DNA of 64,000 nt from Narthecium ossifragum (Eukaryota > Streptophyta > Magnoliopsida > Dioscoreales > Nartheciaceae). The notes under the pieces are model-generated. The model was not told where the DNA came from. It did no database searches and saw only the letters and a list, made by a program, of their open reading frames with translations. Shown here in pieces: positions 1 through 10,340 of the stretch (position 1 is its first letter; the number at the start of each line of letters is the position of its first letter). Where the stretch lies: contig OY986965.1 of assembly GCA_963920575.1 (NCBI GenBank), positions 22,766,047-22,830,046 on the forward strand. Reading direction: 5' to 3'. A program made the translations under genes and the position numbers.

Positions 1-798
1 AGTCCACAAAGAACAACATGTTACATGAAGCAACCCCGGCAAACACAGCTAACAATACAACATGCTATCTACACATCCCGGGAGTCGTCTCTCTCCCGGT
101 TCACCACTACCCCTCATTATGGGGCTAACATGCTCAAGATATGTACAAGGTATACAACGGTAAAGAAAACCGTACATACAAAGCCCCGCGGGCAAAATCC
201 GACGAAAACACCTCCCTGCGACCAAAAGGATATCGATCTTCTTCGCAAACAACGAGTTCCGTCCTTGTCAAGCCAAAAAGGAGGAGGGAAGATCGATCAC
301 TTTCGTGATCAGGAACCCCATCCATGTCGCCAAGCAAAAGATCGATCTTCTTCCACCAGAAGATCGATCATGCACGGGCTAGACATGACACCCCAAGAAT
401 GATCAATCTTTCCTAAAAAAGAATCGATCCAGTTGGATTCTCCGGTGACCGGCCGGCGAGAAATACCGTCGGAAAACTCTACCAAACCCCCACAAAATTT
501 TGGGATCTAGTAGTACGAAGGACCACGAGTCCAAAACTGATACTTATACTAAAAACCAACGAGCATGTAAAGAGATCTACTCAAAACAAACACATTCAAG
601 CTCAAAACCTCACAAAATCAGAAAAACAAGTAGGTAGGATCCCTACCTAGAAAAAAGTAGCCTCAATCCCAGCTGCCAAGCCCAAGATCGCCGTCAACCT
701 CTTCCAAATCCAGCCAGATTTGAGCTCAGGAACGGCGGATTTCAAAAGAGATTAAAGAAGAAGGTCGTGTCTGACGGGACGTGAAAAGTGTCGCGGCT
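1..798 (-). repeat. Family F LTR-like repeat, left part (interrupted)
   Basis: Read on the minus strand, about 600-780 matches the copy at 57880-58020 in order: a CCTTCTTC block, a purine-rich block, a GGCAGCTGGGATTG block and the AGGTAGGGAT...CCTACCTA block. This is therefore the downstream part of a minus-strand F copy whose upstream part is 7118-7573; the gypsy element lies between. Positions 230-430 hold several GATCGATC-type palindromes. The 3' end is not in the window. The ORF of 125 codons at 25-402 shows no recognisable domain and is not called a gene. Confidence 0.6.
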
Positions 799-2310
799 TA
801 ACGCGCCCGATCAAAATTAGAAATTTATAATCGAACAACTAACTAACTACCTTTGGGGGTAGCTAGCGGTGAGTCCGAGTTGAATCCACAGGGAATGCGT
901 AAGGAAACAATTAAATTACCAAGCTCAATCTAAGTGTTCCTATAAGGATAATGAAAGAAATGGTTTTTGGGTTTTATGATAAGGAAACTAAGAAAGCATG
1001 TAAATGATTCAATGGATAGAAAGAGGTCCTAGGGAATCCCAATTCGGATTAGGCTCAATCGTAGCTTTCTAATGGATCAAGATGCGCAATCCTATCTAGA
1101 CACTACAATATCGACTACCTTGTGGCTAACAAAGGTCGTCGCTAACGAATAACCGGATAAGGACTATCCGTCGCAAAAGGTGTATGCTAGAATGTCGGCG
1201 ATCGAGGGATTAGCTACGATCATCGCTAACGAGAGGTCGGGTTAGGATCATCTCGTCGCAAGGAATTGGGTGGTATGGAATATGGTAATGGATCGAGGTG
1301 GTTCTAGCATCTCGAGTTCAAAAAACTATAAAAGATAGGATAGATACTAGGTTAGATGTGAATTGGAGTGGTTCTAGCACAACCAAGTCCCTAACCTAGA
1401 GCCAAGACTCCCTTCAACACAAGTGGTCATGGTTCTAGCACAACCTACTCATTGGCGAATATCAACAAACACCTATTGGGCACAAGGTTCTAGCTTATGC
1501 AAACCAAAGAATCCATCCATCCAACATTAGAATCCAACTACAAAGGTATAAAAATGAAGAATAAATCCATACAACTTGTCTCATAAGGATTACAACATCC
1601 AAATCCAAAGAAAACTACAAATAAAAACCTAAAACATCATGGTATTCCACTAGGTAAATAGATTAGCTACTCATCTTCGATGGAGAAGCCATGGAGAAGA
1701 GATGGATCCTCTTCTTCATCAATCTCCTCCCTCTTGGATGAGAGCTCCCTTCCTTGCCCAAGGGGATTGCCCCTTTCCTTAGCCTCCAAGCCTCCCCCAC
1801 TCGGATTAGATCTGGACCATTGATTTTGCTCGGCTGACACAAAAGGATCGATCCTTATAGGGTAAAGGATCGATCCTAGAGAATGTTGCGTTCTGTCTCT
1901 GGAAAATGTGCAAAAAGGATCGATCCTATATACACAGAGGATCGATCTTATTTTCTGCATATTATCTCTTTTACCATTCAGCACTGCGCATTGGTACGAA
2001 AAATGCCATAACTTCATCTAGGAAACTCGGAATCATGAACCATAAAATTTTTCAGAAACTAGACTTCCAGAGCTTTCCAATGATATATGGCACATTATCT
2101 GGTTCTTCCTGAGAAGGTACAGTTTAATCTTTGAAGTTGACCCATGTACCTAAATGTGCTCGAATAGGCTCGTTTACGCTCCAAAGTTGATCTAACTTCT
2201 GTTGAAGGCTCTTGTACCTGAAATACTATGAAGATTATTAGAAATACCTTACTCGAAGACTAATAAAGGTAAATTAAGGGGTTAACTTATGTACTTTTCA
2301 CGTCTCATCA
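799..2310 (-). repeat. 3' LTR of gypsy LARD
   Basis: Aligned by eye with 5540-7117: both have the TAGCTAGCGG...GAGTCCG block, the repeated 'ggttctagca' segments, the CCTCCCCCACTCGG block and the terminal ACTTTTCACGTC...TCA block. The terminal TG expected at the left edge reads TA (799-800). Four GATCGATC palindromes remain (1845, 1867, 1917, 1939) against about ten in the other LTR. The TATA segment of the other LTR is missing here. Confidence 0.75.
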
Positions 2311-2321
2311 CACCCCCCAAC
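2311..2321 (-). other. Polypurine tract of gypsy LARD
   Basis: On the minus strand the sequence directly before the 3' LTR reads TTGGGGGGTG and is followed by TGATGAGACG, the LTR start. A G-rich run abutting TG is the standard plus-strand priming site of LTR elements. Confidence 0.75.
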
Positions 2322-2763
2322 TTACACTTTGCTCGTCCTCGAGCAAAGCCAAAAAGAAAGAAACACACAAACAAACAAACAACCAAAACCACTAATTTGT
2401 CAAAATACAATGCATTGATTCATATGCAATCAATTCTCAACTCCGATGCTCAAAGTAGATTTCCATACACGAATTTTATCTCTCAAGTCATGGCCAAGTA
2501 AAAAGCAAATGAATAAGAATATAAATGATATAGTTCCAAGACTTCAAAGCACTTACCACAATTAAGACCTAATTGAACAATCCCGTGTCGTGAAAGGAGC
2601 AACCAAGTAATCGGGGTCTTGTAATCATCTAAGTAGGGAGCCAATCAAGATCAATCATCCTTCGCAATTCAAATCAATTGAACATGTGACATGTTTTATT
2701 CAACACTAATCATATTTTTTTTCTTTTCTTTTCTCTCTTTCTTTTTTTTCCCCGAGGAATAGA

Positions 2764-3110
2764 GCATGTGGTTGTGCAATGTCATGATCCCTTAGGCTTT
2801 CTACTAGGTCCATGTAACAGGATTTAGGCCAGTGACTCCCAAACCATATGGTTTGAGGCACTAGGTGTAAAGGCACCCCTCAGGCTTAATCTCCCGAACC
2901 TAGAAGGCCACGAATCACAACTAATAACCATTATGCTTTTATTCAACTAATGTGACTGTGTACTGCCTTGATCCCTTAAGCTTTCTACTAGGTCCATGTA
3001 GCGAGTGTTGAGTCAATGACTCCCAAGCCAGGCGGCTTTAGGGCATTAGGTGTAAAACACCCCACAGACTTAATTACCCGAACCTAGAAGGCTACGAATC
3101 AAGGCTAGTC
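2764..3110. repeat. Two diverged tandem units, period about 184 bp
   Basis: Units at about 2764-2945 and 2946-3110 both contain GCTTTCTACTAGGTCCATGTA, a block with 'gtgactccc' or 'atgactccc', and CCCGAACCTAGAAGGC. They lie in the non-coding 3' part of the LARD interior (2322-3828), where no ORF of note is seen. Confidence 0.7.
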
Positions 3111-3828
3111 AATGAAAATTTTCTAACACAACTATAAATCACATCAATCGATCATGAATATGTTCCAGAATCTTAATCTATCAAGGTCCCTACTCAAAAT
3201 AATCACTTAACCCTTCATACAAGTGCCAATGCGCAGGTAATTGGGACCACTCAATTAGCCTTACAATGTGCCAAGTCGAATTGAAGTGAAAGAAAAATGT
3301 CATTTATCCAATGATTCATAAGTTTTTATAAGGCATGAAAATCAAGAAAATCCGTGCAATGGTTCTCCAAGATAAGCATCTAAGATAAAAAAAATTTCGC
3401 ATAGTCATCAATGCAAGTAAATTGACAAATTAAGTGAAGGTACACAGGTTATCGAACATGCAAATGTAACCCCCAACTTAAATGTGGTTGTCCTCAAGCA
3501 CATATGAAGGGTAAAAGGGAAGAGATAACCTGATGTGCTTCAAAGCATCCCTGTGAAGGTATCCTTGGCCAAATGCAAAGAAGATATGAAGTATAACCAA
3601 AGGTTAGTCCAATAAAAGCAAGAGTACAAACATCATCGTCTTGGCCTAACATCGTACAAAGATCTAAACATACCAAGGCCAAAACTCGCGTACCGGATGC
3701 ATGGAAACACTCATTGGAACCAAGCAAACATGCCGAAAATAAAAACAAAACAATCAAGCATGCAAGAAAGCAAGTAAACAATCAAAGAAGCATAGAAATG
3801 TTGGGTTGCCTCCCAACAAGCGCTCATT

Positions 3829-5043
3829 TTACCGTCTTCTGCCCGACGTTATGCTATGTACAACAAAACCAAACTTGGGTGGTCGATGGTTCCATGTAAA
3901 GAAATACATGGACCGAAGAGTGGAGAGGACGTGCAAACATGATTTATCAAAGAAGAAAGTAACGTCCTTGGCAAACCATCCATGCGAAGGTTTATGCACT
4001 CGGCACTCACCATCCTTCAATCCATGTACTTCATCAAATGGAGCCATCCTCAAGTCGGATTTTGGTGGCCGATGATTCAAGGTGAAATAATACATGAGCT
4101 GAAGAAAAATAAAGCTATGCAAACAATCTTCATCAAAGAAAAAGATTAGGTCCTTAGGAAACAAGATGCTCGAAAGATGGGAAGTATTGCAAGAGTCTTT
4201 GATGAAATTACAATCATATTCGGCATGGCTTAAGAAAGATGGAAAAACAAGGTTCGTCATCTCACAATGTTCAACAAGCATGGATGATGGAAAAGCTTGA
4301 CACTCAATTTGAGGTCTCCGTAAGGAGATCTCCCAAGGATAGTCAAAGGTATCATACTTAACTAACATAAGCAAATCATCATCCAACTTATCACAAACAT
4401 GCATAAGATCATCATTACAACCACTCTTAGCAATCTTCCCCTCACATGCATCACAATCAATGAAGGGATAAACATTAGAAACAATATGCTGACAAATAGG
4501 AGGTATAAAATCATGCATGCATTCATCATTCTCATCAATGTCAAGATTAACAAAAATCAGAGGCTTCGGCTCATTCACAAAATCAACATATACCGGCAAA
4601 ACATCATCAATAATATCATCACGCACCGGCAAAACATCATTCAAATTATCATGAACGAGCGAACCCTCGTTAGGAATCTCATAGTTGCATGTATCACTAA
4701 CATTGGTAAGATAGGTATTACAAGCATCATCATTAAAATTAGAAGGCATTACCTCACTCACACAACCATCAACCTCATCATAATATGAATCGATCAAGGA
4801 AGCTAGTTGTCCAACTTGGACTTCTATATTGGTTAATGATTGTGAGTGGGAATGTATAAGTTGATTTTGTACTTCAAATGTCTCTAGAGCTTTAAGGATC
4901 CTTTCATCTAAAGATGGATCTATTTGTGCTTGTGGTTCAAAGGAAATGGAGGGCTCGTACCAATGTTGGGGTGGTGGGTATTGTGTTTGAGAAAAATAGG
5001 GCGATGTAGAGCTAAGTGCAAAATATTGGTAGGTTGAGCTCAT
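3829..5043 (-). CDS. Gag-like protein of the gypsy LARD
   Basis: A 404-codon uninterrupted ORF, the only long one in the LARD. Residues about 50-85 contain the pattern 'ILKALETFEVQNQ...NIEVQVGQLASLI', which resembles the linker after the capsid region in Athila/Tat-type gag proteins. The rest is acidic and Cys/His-containing and I do not recognise it. The C-terminal part holds two tandem copies of a segment of about 37 residues built on KD...FFFD..CLH...MY(Y/F)FT.NHRPPK. No zinc knuckle, protease or polymerase motif is seen. It starts about 490 bp downstream of the primer site, as expected for a first ORF. An open frame of this length in an otherwise eroded element suggests past selection on the protein, or a fairly recent origin of this reading frame. 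Function unknown. Confidence 0.6.
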   Translation of the reverse strand: MSSTYQYFALSSTSPYFSQTQYPPPQHWYEPSISFEPQAQIDPSLDERILKALETFEVQNQLIHSHSQSLTNIEVQVGQLASLIDSYYDEVDGCVSEVMPSNFNDDACNTYLTNVSDTCNYEIPNEGSLVHDNLNDVLPVRDDIIDDVLPVYVDFVNEPKPLIFVNLDIDENDECMHDFIPPICQHIVSNVYPFIDCDACEGKIAKSGCNDDLMHVCDKLDDDLLMLVKYDTFDYPWEISLRRPQIECQAFPSSMLVEHCEMTNLVFPSFLSHAEYDCNFIKDSCNTSHLSSILFPKDLIFFFDEDCLHSFIFLQLMYYFTLNHRPPKSDLRMAPFDEVHGLKDGECRVHKPSHGWFAKDVTFFFDKSCLHVLSTLRSMYFFTWNHRPPKFGFVVHSITSGRRR

Positions 5044-5514
5044 GTTTTGTGGTTGAACATCAAGAGGGTATTGACCTTAGGGTTGCCAATAAGAGTATGG
5101 ATGATTACTCAAATCCGCATCATAGGTGTATGAATGCAAGTCATATGCCGGGTTTGAGAAATCATAAGCATTGTTAACATAAGCAGGTGCATAATTAAAT
5201 GGTAACAAATAATCGTTCAATGCGGCACCCGGTGGCATATACTCATCGGCTATGTATAAAAAATCACATAAACAAGGACCAAGCCAAAAGGTAGAAATAC
5301 TTTACAATGGGCCGGTCCAAACACGAGACGTCAGTCGCCGATCTTGATCGTCGAAGTCTTGCTGGAGGCGTCTCCTATCAACACAAAGATATAGCAGTTG
5401 TAAGTACAACTCACTCTCTTTTTTTTTTAAAGATATGAAACAAAATTTAAAATTGAAGATATTTACAAGAAACACTAGATTAAGCAAAGCACTTCAATCA
5501 TTTCCGATAGCACT

Positions 5515-5531
5515 CCCCGGCAACGGCGCCA
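5515..5531 (-). other. Primer-binding site, tRNA-Asp type
   Basis: The plus strand reads CCCCGGCAACGGCGCCA, which equals the 3' end of plant tRNA-Asp including the discriminator region. The minus strand, which is the element's sense strand, is therefore complementary to that tRNA. It lies 8 bp inside the 5' LTR (LTR edge at 5540). Confidence 0.9.
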
Positions 5532-6573
5532 AAATTTTTTGACGCGCCCAAACCACTCGTCGTTAAAAGTGACTAGGGCGTCAAAGATTACAATTTATAC
5601 CGAATCCTAACTAACTACTACGTAGCTAGCGGGAGTCCGGGTCGATCCGCAGGGAAATGAGAATTGACTAACGTACTCGATAGATAACTCCAAACAACTA
5701 GCTAGAATGATTTGGGTTTTGAATTAATATCTATTAAAGCAATTAACTAAGTGAAGAGAAATATAACTAATATAGAGAGGTCTTGGGATCTCCATTTCAT
5801 TGTAGGTCCTAATGTAGCCTCCTAAGGAATTAAGGTGTGTAATCCAATTGGGACGATCGAAATCAAGATGTCGACAAGAGGGTGATTAGCCTCACTTATC
5901 GCTCGACGGAAGTCGGGTTAGGATCATCCGCCGGAAATAATCACAATCACAAAGTCGACGAATGAGTGATTAGCTTCTATCGTTGCTAACGAACCTTCGA
6001 TTAAGATTGATTCGTCGCAAGAAAAAGATATTGCATGGAGTCGGGCATTGGATCGAGATGGTTCTAGCACCTCGAATCCAATGCAAGAGAAAGATAGAAT
6101 GGATCCTTTGATTAGAGAGATAGGGATGGTTCTAACATCCCTAATCTCTAATCTAGGGCTAGTAATCCTCCCAATGTCATTGGATGTGTTTCTAGCACAT
6201 CCAACTCATTGGGGCATAACAACAAACACCTATCATGCACAAGTCCTAACTCATACCAAAGAAAGGCATTCATCCATTCAACATATGAAATCCATGTACA
6301 AAGATAAGGAAATAATGCTCAAATCCATACAATAGATCAATCCCAAAGATTACTCATCAAAAACCCTAGGAAAACTACAAAAGAATCCTACAACTACATG
6401 GAAATCCCAAGAGAAAGGAAGTTAGCTACTCATCTTGGTTGGATCCATGGATGGAGGTTGATGAAGCTCCCCTCCCATGGATTCCCTCCAAGAAGTCCTC
6501 TCAATTGGGTAAGAAACCTAGAAGGGCTGGAGAAAGAACTAAGAGAGAGCTCCCCAAAATCCCCCCTAAGGGG

Positions 6574-6585
6574 TCTATTTATAGT
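6574..6585 (-). promoter_or_regulatory. TATA box of the gypsy 5' LTR
   Basis: The minus strand reads CTATAAATAGACC at this position, about 60 bp downstream of the GATCGATC array in the direction of transcription. It is absent from the corresponding place in the 3' LTR, where the sequence reads GGGGATTGCCCC. Confidence 0.55.
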
Positions 6586-6646
6586 AAACAAGCCTCCCCC
6601 ACTCGGATTAGATCTGGGCCATTGATTTTGCTCGGCTGGCACCAAA

Positions 6647-6948
6647 GGATCGATCCTCATAGGGTGGAGGATCGATCTTCCGCTTCGTGTGATCGCTGGT
6701 CCCGTGAAGGATCGATCCTCCTATAGGAAAGGATCGATCTTTTCCTTCTTGAATTCTGGCTGCGCCCCGATGAAGATCGATCCTCCAGCATGTGAAGATC
6801 GATCCTCTAGAATTTGCGTTCTGTCACTGGAAAAATGTGCAAAAATGATCGATCCTCTCATGACATAGGATCGATCCTTTTTGTCCTGATTGGCTTTGTT
6901 CTTGATGTACTTCACAGGATTGATCCTCCTTCAATAAAGGATCGATCT
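6647..6948. repeat. Array of about ten GGATCGATCC-type palindromes
   Basis: Self-complementary cores of the form RGATCGATCY start at 6647, 6669, 6709, 6731, 6774, 6796, 6846, 6868, 6917 (degenerate) and 6939. Spacing is irregular, 22-50 bp. Several come in pairs 22 bp apart. The array lies immediately upstream of the LTR TATA box on the minus strand. Confidence 0.8.
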
Positions 6949-7117
6949 TCATCATAAAAACTGGCCCAAATGACATCGTTTAAGCTCGGAACTTGATCCA
7001 ATCCTCGTTGAGGGCACTTGTACCTGTAATAGGGTAAAATCCATCAGTAAGTCCTTGCTCGGAGACTAACACGGTCAAGTTAAAAGGGTGATTTATGCAC
7101 TTTTCACGTCTTATCAG

Positions 7118-7573
7118 TGTTCGTCTCAGGAACGATGGATTCCAAATGAGATTAAAGAAGAAGGTCGCGTCCGTTTTATAGACGGACTAACCGACTTATG
7201 AATGATCGATCTTGTCCTCGATTTTTCATGACGATCCAGCTTGACTTTCTGGCACTAAAGGATCGATCTTCTTAACAAGTGAAGATCGATCTTTTTGGTG
7301 CAGAAAGCTAGACTTGGGCTAGAACACAAGCCCAAGCCCGGATCTTTCGATCCTAGGTTCACCTAACCGTTCTAAACAAACATTATCACAAACACGGTTA
7401 GTGTGTGCACACGTGAGTGTGAAACAAACCGACAATGTACAATTTACAAAATTGCTCTTACGGCCCAAGAAACAATGTGATCCACCGGATCACGCGCTCG
7501 ACGCGAAACAAGCAAAGGAGCCACGGGCCCGACCCAGCCAGTCGACCCAGGAGTAGAAGGACAGGTCCTCACA
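7118..7573 (-). repeat. Family F LTR-like repeat, right part (5' end)
   Basis: On the minus strand it begins TGTGAGGACCTGTCC and matches 57410-57860 block by block: the 'cacacg...tttcacac' block, the AACGGTTAGGTG block, GGCTTGGGCT..., GATCGATC palindromes (7203-7295) and a TATA-like CTATAAAACGG (minus, about 7168-7185). It ends at 7573 and is followed by TCATA, a candidate target duplication whose partner would lie outside the window on the left. Confidence 0.75.
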
Positions 7574-8112
7574 TCATATCCCATGTACATGGGATAAAAT
7601 AATTCCAGGGGGAGTTGGGATATATAATCCCATGAGATAAGATCAATTGGATTAAAAAATAAGAAAATTTTAATATTTGATTAAATCTTCTCCCACCTTA
7701 TCCTATATGTTACCAAATAGGAGAGAAAGTTTAACCTCTCACATCATCTCCCGGGAGAATATATCCCGGGATATGCACACCATATCCCGTCCCATGAAAC
7801 AAACGTGACATATATATATATATAATAGGTGGCCCCCGGGTAACCACCCACTCCCACTATCCTCTCTCCCTCTCTCTCTCCAGCCACTATATTTTGGTTA
7901 TGATGTGGCATATGCCACATCGTAAATAGAGAAGAGTGGCTGAATAGAGAGAGGTCTCGTGCCAGATAGCACGGGGGCCCACCTAATGTGTGTGTATAAT
8001 ATATATATATAGAGAGAGAGTCATGTCACGTCATGAACAAAAGATAGGGACTGAATAGAGAGAGACGGAGAGAGGATAGTGGGGTTCCCGTGCCAGATGA
8101 CACGAGACCCAG

Positions 8113-8143
<31 letters not shown>

Positions 8144-8255
8144 ACCGCTAAGTCCCCCTCTCATTATATATCTTTTTGTCTCCCCATTGAGTTATAAACA
8201 CAAATAGATACCCACAACCTTATGATAGGATGCACCGTAACGTTGATGATAGGTC
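7574..8255. other. Intergenic: MITE-like and simple-repeat sequence
   Basis: 7574-7800 has CATATCCCATG...ATGGGATA near its left end and ATATCCCGGGATATG...CATATCCCGTCCCATG near its right end, so it looks like an inverted-repeat MITE. 7830-8145 holds two direct copies of a GAATAGAGAGAG...GTGCCAGATRRCACG segment and a (TG)n tract at about 8116-8143. No gene is seen. Confidence 0.5.
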
Positions 8256-8269
8256 AACTTATATCTCCG

Positions 8270-10340
8270 TAGGGGGTCGAGACTCGAGGCTTGTTCTTGA
8301 AGGAGAAACCCTCCGGAGGAAGCTACAAAGGGCCAGAAAGAAGCTGAAGAACAAAAAGAAAAGGAAGCTGGGTGTGGTGGGTGCTGCTCATTTTGATGAA
8401 GCCCTTCATCCGACTGAGGCATCAAGGGTTTTGGAGGAGGAGATTCCGATTGCATCGTGTGGTGTTGGGGTGCAAGGGCACTCCTGGGCGGAAGTTGCTT
8501 CGGGTGGGGGTGGGGATTGCTGCCTCTCGTTGGGTGGCATCCATTCTCCTTCCGATGATACGGATGATCTGATAGTGATTTCGTCCGAGATGATGGATGC
8601 TTGCAGACTGAGATGGAAGTTTTGTCCCTTTGGTAGATTTGCGGGTGGCTTGGTTAGCTTGTTCTTTCTGCACCAATGTTTCCCAGGAATCTGGAGAGTA
8701 AAGGATTTCTCTATTACATACTTGGCTGAGAGAGTTTTTGCTTTCAATTTATCTAGGGAGGAAGATCTAGTCAAGGTGATGCGAGGAGGACCTTGGTGAA
8801 TTAGTGGCATGATGTTGTCGCTCCTTCGCTGGGAGGGAGTTGAGGCCCCGACGGATGCCGATTTCTGTTTGGACTAGATTCCCCAATTTCCCTCTGCTTT
8901 TGTTTGGTGAAAAACCTATACGATTGGTTGATGGACGCTTTGGGACTCCTCAGCGAGTAGATCTGCTCCCGGCCAAGGCACTCAGAGGTCGCTTTGCATG
9001 GGTATGCATCAAAATAGATATCTCTAAACATGTGATCGCAGAGACCACGGTGAGGATGGCCGGTGTAGATGTTCTTCAGAAAACAGTGTTTGAAAGTTTC
9101 CATCATTGCTCAGTTTGTAGCTGTCTGGGAAGGGATGAGGGGTGCTGCAAGTTTGTGGAGGTTAGCACTCATGAAGGTGGGGCTCCGCTGGAGATGGCGC
9201 CTTCAGGGGATGGTGTGCTTCCATAGCAAGGGATCACACAGGAGTCACTGGAGCTCTCCTGCCCGCCAAGCTTCGATAATGCTACACCTACTATGCTTCA
9301 GCCTACGGCTGAGGATGGTGGGGGTTGGCAGGTTGTTCGCCGCCGACAATGACCAAAACGGTTGGTGGTGGTGTGGAGACCTCATCGGTTCATGCCTCAG
9401 TCGGCCTCACGGGATCCACTAGGCATCCCTGACATGGTGCATGGGAAAGGGGTGCTACTCAATTTTCCCCTGCCAAGGTCGGCACTTGCCGTGTTGCCTA
9501 TGCAAACGTGTGGACCCAATCTTAATTTGAATTTGGGAGCCCCACATGATTCTGATTCTATTAAGAGGAGACTGGCCCCATCGGTTAACTCGGTGCATCT
9601 TTCCTCAATTGCTGATGGTCAGGCCCATTCCTCTTCGGCCCAGCCCAGTGCGGGGGAGGAGATCAGACTCCAGTTCATCATGGAATTATTACTTCTATTG
9701 ATGCCAGTCCAAGCACACTTCTTGGTTCTCAATCTCCTGGGGCGGGTTCTTCTTCTCCCTTGCCGCGACAAATCCCTATGACACCGACCTTGATCCGGGA
9801 AGAAGATATCCTTGCGATCCATGAGAATGGGCTAGAGCGTCTTCAGCATGCTTTACATGGTGATGCTCAGTGTCAATCTGTAACGCCCCGGCCCTTCATT
9901 GGGCCCCGGCCCATGGGCTCCCGGTCCGACCAGGATCCACCCGAGGGCGCCACCCGACACAATATTATCCATTTTTGGCTCACAGCCGAAAACCAGGCTA
10001 CCCCTCCCAACTTCCCAGGAGGTCACCCATCGCGTTTTAAAGCCGTGATGGCAGTGATCCGTCAGAAAACTCCAACGTTAAGCGTGCTCGGCGTTGGAGC
10101 GATGGGTGATCTCCTGGGAAGTTGGGAGGGGTAGCCTGGTTTTCGGCGATGAGCCAAAAATGGACAATATTGTGTCGGGTGGAGCCCTCGGGTGGATCCT
10201 GGTCGGACCGAGAGCCCAAGGGCCGGGGCGTTACACAATCTCTTGGCTCTGAAGAAGATGTGTGGGGGAACGATCTGGATAGCTCCGGCACTCAAATCTT
10301 TGATCCACTTCGCTTCCCTGTGGAGGTTTCCACTGCTTAA
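8270..10340 (+). pseudogene. LINE A ORF1 remnant (RNA-binding, DUF4283-like)
   Basis: The first frame (to about 8800) ends in a DUF4283-type block, 'FGRFAGGLVSLFFL...VFAFNLSREEDLVKVMRGGPW', the usual N-terminal domain of plant LINE ORF1. It then meets a stop. Further pieces in other frames follow, including C-x2-C-x4-R-x4-C at about 9100-9155, a zinc knuckle (normally CCHC) in which the His is replaced by Arg. The reading frame that runs into the fold-back element (ending HGDAQCQS at about 9878) resumes after it (QSLGSEEDVWGND) and stops at 10338-10340. At least three frameshifts or stops make this a pseudogene. In the intact element it would package LINE RNA. Confidence 0.75.
9879..10235. 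mobile_element. 5S-rRNA-derived fold-back element (Cassandra-like LTR)
   Basis: A 357-bp insertion with TG...CA ends and a perfect 5-bp target duplication, CAATC, at 9874-9878 and 10236-10240. The centre (about 10060-10122) has blocks of plant 5S rRNA: GTTAAGCGTGCT and GATGGGTGATCTCCTGGGAAGT, i.e. the pol III internal-promoter region, as in Cassandra TRIM LTRs. Unlike an ordinary Cassandra LTR, positions 9879-10038 are nearly the full reverse complement of 10090-10235, so one strand can fold into a hairpin of about 150 bp with the 5S box repeated in both arms. The left arm has one extra segment of about 19 bp. A solo LTR formed by recombination or a fold-back transposon are both possible. Confidence 0.75.

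Larger units (their letters stand above)
799..7117 (-). mobile_element. Non-autonomous Ty3-gypsy-derived LARD element
   Basis: A minus-strand LTR element. Two related LTRs (799-2310 and 5540-7117) flank a 3.2-kb interior. Next to the right LTR is a primer-binding site complementary to the 3' end of plant tRNA-Asp, typical of Athila/Tat-type gypsy elements. Next to the left LTR is a G-rich polypurine tract. The interior has one gag-like ORF and no protease, reverse transcriptase or integrase, so the element would depend on enzymes from elsewhere. No matching 5-bp target duplication is seen: CGGCT on the left and GTGTT on the right. Instead, about 50 bp of F sequence is present on both sides. 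The LTRs have diverged by substitutions and indels, so the element is not young. Confidence 0.8.
5540..7117 (-). repeat. 5' LTR of gypsy LARD
   Basis: About 1578 bp with TG at 5540-5541 and CA at 7116-7117, i.e. intact TG...CA ends. On the minus strand it starts TGATAAGACGTGAAAAGTG. It contains the palindrome array (6647-6948), then a TATA box and the remaining R/U5 down to the primer site. ORFs inside it are short and overlap on both strands, so none is called. Confidence 0.8.

Noticed and set aside
25..402. 125-codon ORF at the left edge as a gene
   Set aside because: No domain, no start context, lies in repeat sequence full of GATCGATC palindromes, and overlaps equally long minus-strand ORFs.
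9879..10235. A genuine 5S rRNA gene
   Set aside because: Only the 3' half of 5S is recognisable, mutated (GTGATCTCC for GTGACCTCC), and the segment has LTR-type ends and a target duplication.
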